The notes beneath the pieces are model-generated. The model saw only the letters and a program-made list of their open reading frames with translations, was not told where the DNA came from and did no database searches. 62,340 bases of DNA from Nemertoderma westbladi (taxonomy: Eukaryota > Xenacoelomorpha > Nemertodermatida > Nemertodermatidae): positions 1-62,340 of the forward strand of contig JAUCBJ010000103.1 in NCBI GenBank assembly GCA_032718475.1. The letters run 5' to 3'. The position numbers were made by a program, and so were the translations under genes. This document shows positions 36,141-45,400 of the stretch, in pieces. Numbering within the stretch: position 1 is the first letter of the stretch; each line of letters begins with the position of its first letter.

Positions 36141-37439
36141 TGTAACGAAATACCAACGCGATATGTATGTACAAACCTCCTTCATCTTCTTAGAGAAAAT
36201 CATAAAACGACCCAGTTGGCCAAAAAATATATCAAATCGATAAGTAACAATATTATGTTCTTTCATTTTTAACTCGAAAAATTTTTGTTAAAGAAACAAA
36301 CCAAATCAAAGTAAGCAAATCTGTCTGAAGAAAATATTAATTAATACTAATTGAGGATTGGTGCCCGCTGCCGCTATAATACTGAAATAAAACAAACATG
36401 ACCCATAATGACTATCGTTTATATAAACACAGATCGACAGATCTAGGTTCACTATTTGCTTTATATGATTAAAACATATTGTGTTAAATATAATTGTGAG
36501 ACAAGAAGTCGCAAGTAAAAACAACGATTAGGACATAATTACCGATGGGATGAGAGGACTAAAAAAAAACAAGGACAACAAATGTATCAGTATACAAGTA
36601 AACGAATCAATAGAAACGGGACATTGAAATTATTAGATGCCAGTAAAGTTCAACAGAAAATACGTAGCAATGGCGGTCTTATCATATGGGATGATAAAAG
36701 AATCAGTATAAATGAGTTCAATGACTAACTTAAACATTGAATTAACTGAAACGATAAAATATCTCTGACCTAGTCGAGCCACATTTGGGTTATCGGTTTG
36801 GGTTTGAAAAGTATAAGTGATCGATGGAGGTGATAGGGAGTCTCCTCTCTCTTGGCATTGCCTGCAAGGAGGGGGATTTTATGGTGCCTCACAAACTCTC
36901 AGGGTATATCACTCTCATTATCTAACAATTTTCTTTACTCCCCCGGCAGAATCCAGTTCCCCGCATCTGTGTTGTGAAATTGTGTCTGACTCGCTCTGTA
37001 GGTCACATATTTTCCACTGGATGGCATCTCCGAAACAGAAACAACAGACCCACGCACAAGACCAGAGTAGCTCATTCTACGGTACCATATTTTTTTTTTC
37101 GTTACCGATTACTATATTTTATTATTGTACAATGTACATTGCGTGACGGCGTTGTTTCAGTCAAATACAGTTATACTAGGTCTCAGTCATGCGCTCTAAA
37201 ATATATATAAACATCCATTCGGCATGTGGGTATTCCGAAGCTGAACTAGCGATTTGCTATAGTGGAGGACCACCCACACATTACACATCAGGATTACAGT
37301 CTGCTGTGCAATTATTCATATAATATTTCGTTTTTATTGAGGAATAAATAAATTCATTTCAATTCAGTTGTGAAGTACAAGGCGAAAGGCACCGCCGCAA
37401 ATTTCATTCTGTACCGGTGTACAAGGCTGAGAGAACTCC
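36141..37439. other. intron stretch, no gene seen
   Basis: About 1.3 kb of AT-rich sequence. An open frame at 36817-37146 has no recognisable motif and I do not call it a gene. Confidence 0.4.
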
Positions 37440-37720
37440 CTCTTGAAATGACTTCCCAGTTCTCAGCCTAGGCTGAGATCACTCCCCAGTTGTTTCAGCC
37501 TAGGTTGAGATCACTCCCCAGTTATTTCAGCCTAGGCTGAGATCACTCCCCAGTTATTTCAGCCTAGGCTGAGATCACTCCCCAGTTATTTCAGCCTAGG
37601 CTGAGATCACTCCCCAGTTATTTCAGCCTAGGCTGAGATCACTCCCCAGTTATTTCAGCCTAGGCTGAGATCACTCCCCAGTTATTTCAGCCTAGCTGCC
37701 TAGGCTGAGAATACTCACTT
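37440..37720. repeat. 32-bp tandem repeat with a 14-bp palindrome
   Basis: About eight units of GAGATCACTCCCCAGTTATT plus TCAGCCTAGGCT. Each unit border forms TCAGCCTAGGCTGA, a perfect palindrome. Another TCAGCCTAGGCTGA lies at about 37919, outside the array. Confidence 0.9.
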
Positions 37721-38225
37721 AGGCCTGTAGGCTGAGATGACTTCTCTATTGGAGTTATAATTCATATCCGTACCTGTGTTATTTTCGTATATTGCAAAAA
37801 TAAAACTGTAGCCTATGTTATTGAGATATCGTTTATTGTTTTGGTTAGAAAAGCCCGCCACTGTAACCTGCTCCTTTCCGTTAATTAAGAAATCTAGGGA
37901 GAAAACTGGGGAGTGTTATCAGCCTAGGCTGAGAAGACTGGGGGAGAGTCATATTTGTTGGGAAGTTATAGGTACTCTACGCAGTAGATCTACCAACATT
38001 AGTGCAGTAGTGGACTTGGACTAATTCCAAGCTGGGGTACCGGTTCGTTAACGGTACCTGTTTATCAATAATGTTGTCTCTTGATATCTATCACTACACG
38101 ACACGAGATTACAACGAGAGGCGTTTTAAACTCCGAGCCGAGCGCACGAAATTATTGACTTAAATAAATGCAATAAAGAACTGATGACTGATAGGTAATA
38201 ATTAATCAGATAAAATCGGTAGAAT
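37721..38225. other. 5' flank of the aminotransferase-like gene
   Basis: No coding sequence. It should contain the promoter and 5' UTR of the nested gene, but no core element is recognised. Confidence 0.4.
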
Positions 38226-38492
38226 ATGACCAATATTGCTGACACATTAGTGGCAGCGCGGGTCCCGAAAACAAGCGCAAACATTTGGCGTGTATTCGGA
38301 GATGTCTGTGAAGGCAGCGACATCAAAGTGAAACTAACAGCAGGATTTCCGGACGACCATGTAGATGACGATGTCAAGAAAGCCTTCATGGAGACCATCG
38401 ATGAGATGGCATCGCGACAATTACCCTGCGATGCAACAGGAAGCAGTACGAGTCTCAAGACTGCACTGTCCGAGTTCTACAGAGACGCCCTT
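38226..38492 (+). pseudogene. aminotransferase-like gene, 5' part, cut by BEL/Pao
   Basis: An ATG at 38226 opens 89 codons: SANIWRVFGD, KVKLTAGFPDDHV (the GFPD block of fold-type I aminotransferases), and KTALSEFYRDAL. The frame is cut at CCCTT (38488-38492) by the BEL/Pao 5' LTR and would end almost at once inside it. The same CCCTT follows the 3' LTR, where the frame resumes in register (the rest is at 52922-54171). The gene is intronless here and lies antisense in a RhoGAP intron. As read, this allele cannot make a full protein unless the element is absent on the other haplotype. Confidence 0.85.
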
Positions 38493-39030
38493 TGTTAGCT
38501 TATTCAATCCCGCCAACACCCCATAAAGTTATTAGCCGATAAGCAATATTGGGAGCCGCGAGATTGGGTAATTAACCAACTCGCGCCATCCCAATAAGAA
38601 TGGGAAGGAAGCACACAATAGAGGGTCAGGGGCCAAACCCCTAACCCAAGGAGAACAGGTGGAGTGAACGGGAATACTCCACGGGGCGCCAACAAGGGTA
38701 TTAACCAATCAGAGGGGGGAATGGCATCGATTGAGTAGCAGTAAGGCCACCGTGCAATATAACCAATAACCTATTAATCAGTGATTCAGTTATACCAGTG
38801 CAGCAGTGCTAGCGTAGGGTACAGCCAATTAGTTTAGTTAGGGGATCACGGGACTTTAGTTACCGTATCCCGCCTTGTACACATTCACAACATATCTATA
38901 TCTTATAACCTCCTATTATACACCGAACTTCAGAACTCAGTCACTTTATTTCATCCTTATACACGGCGGGGACGCGTGGACTAAATTACCACAACCGGAT
39001 AAATCGGGATCCCTCTTGGATCCCGTCACA
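38493..39030 (+). repeat. BEL/Pao 5' LTR
   Basis: 538 bases, TGTTAG to CACA. Near its 3' end a perfect 7-base stem (GGGATCC, loop CTCTT, GGATCCC; 39006-39024) forms a hairpin. The sequence that follows (GTAACTAAAACC) does not start with TGG, so a standard tRNA 3'-end primer site is not obvious. Confidence 0.95.
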
Positions 39031-39109
39031 GTAACTAAAACCGAGCTGCCGCCCTAGTTAAACTCAAAGAACTCCACCCTAGCTAGTCGAACTCCACCGA
39101 GCAGACGAG

Positions 39110-41551
39110 ATGAGTGAATCGGGCGAGACACCGCGGACCCCGGACGAAGATCAAACGATCCGCGAGGCCGCGACCAGGCGGTATAGGCCCACCACGCCGG
39201 AGCCATCGATAACGGGCGAACCGGAAGCACAGGACGAGGAGGGCCTGGAGCCCGAAGTCGAGCCAAGAGAGGGAGAGAACGAGATGGAGGGAGATGGAGG
39301 CGAGTCGACACGAGAGGGAGAACGGCGCGCCGATGTCGCCGGCCAGCTACCGGCCGAGGGCGACGGGCGGCCCACCGAAACGGCGACGGTGGGGCCGACG
39401 GTGCGACGCCGGACGCGAAGAGACAGAGGAGAGATCGGTACCGATGTCGCCGGCCAGCTACAGGCCGAGGGCGACGGACGGCCCACCGGAACGGCGACGG
39501 TGGAGCCGCCGGTACGACGTCGAACCCGGAGGGACGGAGGAGAGGTCGGCGACGAGGACGTCGGGGTTTCTGAGCGACTTCGACGGGCCTACAACGCGAC
39601 CCGGAAGCTGATAAACGACGCCAAGAAGGAAGGGGCGAAGGTAGACGAGGTGAGACTGAGAAAGCGACTAGGTGAGTCGGATAAACACTTAAATTACCTA
39701 ATACGTTTTGAGCAGAGAAAACTGGCCGGCGAGAGAGCAAAAAGGATAGCCGGCGAACTGTTTGAACTATGGGAGTGTGGGAGTATGGGACCTAGCGTAG
39801 CGCCAGTGTACATAGGGCCATACTTGGTCGATGCCCGGGGAGTGAAACCAGTGGGTTGGAAGGGACCTGAGGAGGGCGAATCCGAGGCTAACACCGAGGA
39901 TTCGGCCTCGTCGGTCGGAGAAAGCTCCGAAAAGGGGGAGAAAGCTAGTAGGTCGGGAAGGCGGGGGAAGTCCGTCGTAACCGATAAGTCTGCTACATCC
40001 TCCGCGAAAGAAAGAGCGGTGAGAAAAATAGGAGCCACATACCGTCTCAGCATGGCAGAGCAAGGTCAGAGAGAAATGAAGGAACGGCTAGAGGAGGGAA
40101 GAGTGCGGTTAGAGAGGGAAACGGTATTGCTTAGAGAAACCGGAGAAAGGGCCGAAAGGGCTTTGAAAAGCCTAAGGGAGTATGATGAGATAGAGGAAAG
40201 GGAGTGTAGGGAGCGTGAAGCGAGAGAGGAAAAGGAACGCGAGGAGCGTGAAGCGAGAGAGGAAAAGGAACGCGAGGAGCGTGAGGCGAGAATGGAAAAG
40301 GAACGCAAGGAACGTGAGGCGAGGAAGGAAAAGGAACGCAAGGAGCGTGAGGCGAGGAAGGAAGAGGAACGTAAAGAGCGTGGGGCGAGACGAAGGGAGA
40401 GTATTAAGAGTGCCGCAGACTCGGCCATCAAGGACACCCAGGAGCGTGAGGGGATAGTGGCAAAGGGTGAAAGGGAGCATAGGGAATTAAAGGAACGGCA
40501 GAGTGAGTATGCGAAAGATATAATTAGAGGGACGCACGAGTTGGAATACGTGCAAGTGGGACCGTCGTCTGAAAGAGGGGCCGGCTCGAGTATTTTTGAG
40601 GAGCCGAGGGCCGTAGACGTATTTGTTAATACTCCACTGACAGGGACCGCACGACAGTCTCAAGACTGGTGCGACCGTACGAGCGGGGGGGGTAATAATA
40701 ATAATAATGGTACAGTAGACGTTGTTGATATTAATAGTACCGTATGGGATAACGCTAATCAAACCTTTATTACAGGAAATACTTTGCCTGGTGATAGTAA
40801 TTTAAATTCAAATCAGAACAATCCCAGTGTTAATGTAGAAAATAATCCTAATATTGATGTAGTTACGCAAAATAATTCAAATAATCAAAATAATAACTCG
40901 AATTCGGACCTACAAAATAACTTAAATAACGCAATTACACAGAATAATTCGAATAATTCAAATAATGATCTTAGCCCGAATTTACAAAATAATTCAGATA
41001 ACGTAGTCGCGCAGAATAATACAAATGATTTTGTTTCAAATGAGCAAATTAATTCCGTTTCCAATATGGGTGCTATTAGTGTAGACACGTCGGGCCTACG
41101 TAACCAGGGAGCAGAGGGCCTGGTAGGCCACGTAGTTAGTAGACAGGGAGCAGAGGGCCTGGTAGGCCGCGTAGTTGGTAGGCAGGGAGTAGAGGGCCTG
41201 GAAGGCCACGCAATAGCAGAGGGAGAGGCGGGGGTGAACAGACCCGACCGTGGTAGGGTTGATGTGTCGACTAGAGAGGTATATAATAGTGGGGAGAGGG
41301 GTAGCGAAGTTAGATGTAGCGAGTGGGGGGGGCTACGAGCACCCCACAACAGAAAGTTAGCGGCGAGAGGGGGGGGGCAGAGAGTGTCCCACAGCCGTCA
41401 GCGGACAATGCGAGGGCCGAACAAGGTAAACCGCAACAACCGGCGACGGAGAGTAATAGGGGGACAGCGAGTATCCCCGGCGACGTGCGATCGAGCAGAG
41501 AAGGACAGGTTGACGTCGCGGGAGGGCAGACGGAGCGTCGAGCCCGATTAG
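39110..41551 (+). CDS. BEL/Pao ORF1, gag-region protein of unknown function
   Basis: The 813-residue ORF starts at the first ATG after the 5' LTR. I recognise no named domain. It has an acidic N terminus, a duplicated block (TDVAGQL.AEGDGRPT) near residues 75-140, a basic helical segment around 150-220 (VSERLRRAYNATRKLIND), a long charged coiled coil of EREAREEKE type at about 360-440, an Asn-rich low-complexity stretch at about 527-645, and three GAEGLVG-type repeats near 665-705. These suggest a structural, self-associating protein. It overlaps ORF2 by about 230 bases in the -1 frame. A GTGAGT donor-like site lies at 39672. Confidence 0.75.
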   Translation: MSESGETPRTPDEDQTIREAATRRYRPTTPEPSITGEPEAQDEEGLEPEVEPREGENEMEGDGGESTREGERRADVAGQLPAEGDGRPTETATVGPTVRRRTRRDRGEIGTDVAGQLQAEGDGRPTGTATVEPPVRRRTRRDGGEVGDEDVGVSERLRRAYNATRKLINDAKKEGAKVDEVRLRKRLGESDKHLNYLIRFEQRKLAGERAKRIAGELFELWECGSMGPSVAPVYIGPYLVDARGVKPVGWKGPEEGESEANTEDSASSVGESSEKGEKASRSGRRGKSVVTDKSATSSAKERAVRKIGATYRLSMAEQGQREMKERLEEGRVRLERETVLLRETGERAERALKSLREYDEIEERECREREAREEKEREEREAREEKEREEREARMEKERKEREARKEKERKEREARKEEERKERGARRRESIKSAADSAIKDTQEREGIVAKGEREHRELKERQSEYAKDIIRGTHELEYVQVGPSSERGAGSSIFEEPRAVDVFVNTPLTGTARQSQDWCDRTSGGGNNNNNGTVDVVDINSTVWDNANQTFITGNTLPGDSNLNSNQNNPSVNVENNPNIDVVTQNNSNNQNNNSNSDLQNNLNNAITQNNSNNSNNDLSPNLQNNSDNVVAQNNTNDFVSNEQINSVSNMGAISVDTSGLRNQGAEGLVGHVVSRQGAEGLVGRVVGRQGVEGLEGHAIAEGEAGVNRPDRGRVDVSTREVYNSGERGSEVRCSEWGGLRAPHNRKLAARGGGQRVSHSRQRTMRGPNKVNRNNRRRRVIGGQRVSPATCDRAEKDRLTSREGRRSVEPD

Positions 41552-42390
41552 AGGAGGAAAGAAGAACAGTGGGGTTTAACCGGGAGGTCGACGAGAGATC
41601 TCGTGAGCGGGAATATTCCACTGATAGGAGAAGAGAGGAGGACAGTAGTAGAAGTATCGCCGTAAACGATAGAAGAGCGAGGACGGACAGCGAGCCGTCG
41701 GTAGTCGAGATGAGAACGGAGAGTCAATGGGGTCGGACTCCGGGAGATTGCCGTTGCCCCGGAGGGATACGATCCGGTGAGACGCATTACACGCCGAGAG
41801 AGGGGTACGCGATATACCGGTACGAAGATGAAAACAGTGGAGAGGGGGGTCGTAGAGAAACTTTCCGACGGAATATACCTACCGATCGAGAATACGGTAG
41901 CCGCGGGGAGGATTATTCGAGAAGAATAAACTTCGATCCCGAACAACACATGCAGACTGTAGGGCATACTGTAAGTCTTACTGCACATACCGTAGGCCAT
42001 ACTGAGAGAGGCAATGTAGGCGATAGGATAGCGCGGACAACGGGATTAAACCCGGAAGTCGCGGAATACATACCGGCGAGTAGGCCAGAAGCTGATAGGC
42101 CTATACCGGTACCAGCACAGCAGTATGACTACAGCATGCAGGGACATAACATATACCCAGGGGAGGGGGGAATTATTGCGGATAGGTGTATGGGCCCCAA
42201 CATATTAACATCAACCCCAGTACCAGACATACCGGTGGGGGGGGGACAGGGTGACATTCCCCCATCACGATATCAACAATATACCCCGACAGGAACAAGA
42301 ACGATGAGACCCCTAGATGAAAACAGGTCGTGTGATACAGACATATGGAGGGGGCCGCTACCCCCGATGACATATCCGAGTCAGAGATGA
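41323..42390 (+). CDS. BEL/Pao ORF2, -1 frame relative to ORF1, leads into pol
   Basis: The open frame of about 355 residues has no good ATG at its start and begins inside the G run at 41325-41332, which suits entry by frameshift from ORF1. It is rich in Arg, Glu, Gly and Pro and has no domain I know. It ends with a single TGA (42388-42390). The same frame then stays open for 26 codons to the pol ATG, so ORF2 and pol are one frame broken by one stop. It may be a linker of a Gag-Pol polyprotein. Confidence 0.6.
   Translation: MGGATSTPQQKVSGERGGAESVPQPSADNARAEQGKPQQPATESNRGTASIPGDVRSSREGQVDVAGGQTERRARLEEERRTVGFNREVDERSREREYSTDRRREEDSSRSIAVNDRRARTDSEPSVVEMRTESQWGRTPGDCRCPGGIRSGETHYTPREGYAIYRYEDENSGEGGRRETFRRNIPTDREYGSRGEDYSRRINFDPEQHMQTVGHTVSLTAHTVGHTERGNVGDRIARTTGLNPEVAEYIPASRPEADRPIPVPAQQYDYSMQGHNIYPGEGGIIADRCMGPNILTSTPVPDIPVGGGQGDIPPSRYQQYTPTGTRTMRPLDENRSCDTDIWRGPLPPMTYPSQR
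41326..41332 (+). promoter_or_regulatory. possible -1 ribosomal frameshift site
   Basis: In the ORF1 frame the heptamer reads G GGG GGG, followed by C. Slipping back one base continues in ORF2 as GGG GGG GCT. A second G run of nine lies at 41369-41377. Either could also hide a base-count error in sequencing, which would make ORF1 and ORF2 a single frame. Confidence 0.4.
42388..42390 (+). promoter_or_regulatory. single in-frame UGA between ORF2 and pol, possible readthrough
   Basis: Codons are CAG AGA TGA TCA AGA, with open frame on both sides. Stop readthrough is known for some retroelement Gag-Pol joins. The context here (UGA U) is not the strongest known. Separate initiation at the ATG 42469 is the simpler alternative. 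Confidence 0.35.
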
Positions 42391-42468
42391 TCAAGAAATA
42401 GGACGGACGAACCGCACCAGACAAGGGAAACTATACAGCACCCGTCGAATCCATTAGAAGCGCAGGCA

Positions 42469-45400
42469 ATGGGGATGGCCACGTTGATCGATGCGTTGAA
42501 AACGAGGATCGAATTACCACCCGTGGAACCGTTCAAATTCGATGGGAGCAGGCCGGAAGAATACTTACAGTTTCGGCGAATGTATAGTAACGAAATACTA
42601 ACAAAAAACTTGACGCAGGCGGAGTGCCTAAAGTATTTACAAGTGTACACGGGAGGCCCAGCATACGATATCGTGAGGCAATACCAAGGGATAGAGGGCG
42701 GCTTCACGACAGCATGGCGGGCACTGGATAGGGAATACGGGCACCCGGCCAAGATCATCAGGCAGACGCTGAGAGGCATAACATCGGGTGGCCTACAGGA
42801 TAATCCCGTTAGCATTAAGACGTTTGCTAACAAAGTCGAGAAGGCGCTGATCGTGCTGAAGACGTTAGACGCGCCATACGAACTCAACGCGTCCAATAAC
42901 ATCACCACGATAGCGCAGGCACTACCGAGCTGGCTGCGCAACAAATGGAGGAAGATCGCTTTCTCCACCAGAGATAAGAAGGGTGCGGAACCAGGTTTAG
43001 AAGAAATGTCAAACTTCTTAAATTACGAGGCTGAACTAATAACGGACCCAGTTTATAGTGAAGATAGCCTGGGAAAGGGACCAAAGACAGATCATTACAG
43101 GCCCAAACCAGAGCACAATACATCGAACGCGTTACCGAGACTCAGGCAATCATTGCCATATGCAGCGACGCAGGGGACTGCAAGTCCACAGACAAGCGAA
43201 GATAAGACAACATCAAGGGACGGACAGGGGAACAATAACAACATGAATAAACATAACCCCAGTACGTCCAGTAGGTCAAACCCAGTCAATAAGAATAGTA
43301 GGGACTTTGGTACGAATATAACTGCAATACGCAATGCATTATATAAAGAGGGCTACGACCCAAAGAGCAAATGCCAGTTACACGCAAATGCGCTTCATAA
43401 AACCATGAACTGCAGGTACTGGCAGGCGCTACCGAGGCAAGACCAGATAGATTACGCGTCGAGCAATAAAATCTGCTCGCGATGTGTGAAGAGTGGACAC
43501 AAGGCCAGGGAATGCCAAGAGAAACCGGTCAAGTTTGGCCAAAGGAGAGGCCGGACGATGGCAACGAGCACAGTAGGGGCGAAGAAGAGAGGAACAGTGC
43601 TACTTGGAGTAGTACCAGTACGAGTGATCGGGGAAGGCAATCGATCAGTAACAACACTAATGCTGGTTGATAGTGGAGCTGCCTTCACATTAGTTGAGGA
43701 ATGGGTAGCCGAAGAAATAGGGTTGAGAACGAGGCCAAGCAGGATGGCGGTGACAACCATCTCTAGTAAAGACGAGATCCTAGAGATGAGGACAGGACGG
43801 TGCGCAATTGCAGCAGTGGCACCAGGATGCGATTATGGGGCAACCATCGACCCCATCCAAGTAATAGAGTCAATTAACATCAATGCCAGGCGGCCAACTA
43901 ACATCGAGGTCGAGCAATACAAATTCCTGGATAACATTGACTTCTCAATCCCAAACGTGGACGTTAGGAAGGTATCCATCATAGTAGGCATGGACTGCCC
44001 AACGGCCCACGAGAGAATGCAAACGGTCTTCGGCGAAGACAAGCAGAGCGACCCGGTGGCCATATTAACGCCATTCGGGTGGACGCTGAGTGGTCCAATT
44101 AAGAGCAAGATACCATTCAGGATGTCGGAGACATCAGGATGCATGTTCGCGGGAACAATGCAGGAAATGGGTGACGAGGGAGCAGAGGAGCAGCTTAAAA
44201 GACTGCTCAGACAGGACTTCGAGGGACTGAAAGAGACCGGGGTCGGGACCTCGGTAGAAGACAAGCAGGCTCTACAAAGTGTGGAGGAATCCATGACGTG
44301 TGATGAGGGGCGGTATACAATAGGAATGGTGTGGAAACTACCGAAGATACCGTTACCCGATAATAGAGGGATGGTACTCACGAGACTCCGCAAGCTGAAA
44401 CAAACACTACAACGGAGCCCCAAGAAGAACGAGTACATTCACAAAACCATTAAGAAGTACGTCGAGAAAGGATGGGCCGTGGAGTTACCGGTCGACGAAC
44501 CGAACACGGACAGGACATACTACCTGCCACTCCACGTAGCTTTAGACCCAAAGAAAGGTAAACTTAGGATGGTAGTCGATGCATCGGCAAAGACCGACGG
44601 AAAGTGCTTAAACGATTACCTACTAGAGGGCCCAAACATATATAATTCGGGCATAGAAGTACTACTTAGATTTAGGAATGGGAAACACGCCTTCACGTGT
44701 GACATAGAAGGCATGTTCAACCAAGTCCGAGTAACAGAAGAAGATAGTGACAGTCAACGCTTCTTATGGTATAACGGCGAAGAAGAACCGCCTATAATAC
44801 CGGCATATAAGATGGTAGTACAAAACATGGGGGCCAAGTCGTCCTCATTTACGACGACTATGGCAGTGAGAGACACGGTAAAGGGCAAGGAAGATAGATA
44901 TAGCAGTAGGGCCGTCGACATGATCAGACGCGGTTTCTACGTAGACGACGGCATGGAGTCTGGAAATACGGTTGAGGAGATACTGGAAACAGGGCGCGAG
45001 GTTCGCGACATCCTGAGAGGATCCGGCTTCAACCTGACCAAATTCCAATCCAGTTCAGAAGAATTTATCAGGGAAATAGAGGACAAGAAACCAGAATCGA
45101 CCATGGACAACCCTACAACAGCCAAAGGACAGGACATGGCGATTAAGAGAACGGAATCCCAGCAGAAGGCGTTGGGAATCGTGTGGGATAGAAAAACAGA
45201 CGAACTGAAGTATCAGCTGAGCCAGGAGGGCGCAGACACCCATACGAAGAGGGGTTACGTATCGTATATAGCAAGGATATACGATCCCTTAGGCCTAGCA
45301 TCCCCATTACTAGTCACGGGGAAACAGATACTCAAGAGAGTATATAAGTTGAAGGATGAGTGGGACGTAGAGGTACCAGAAGACATTAAGAAACAGTGGA

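Noticed and set aside
36817-37210. ORFs of 109 and 78 codons as small genes
   Set aside because: No recognisable motif, low-complexity composition, overlapping frames, and no supporting signals.
39054-41621. Long minus-strand open frames opposite ORF1 and ORF2
   Set aside because: They follow from the GC-rich, low-complexity composition of ORF1 and have no motif of their own.
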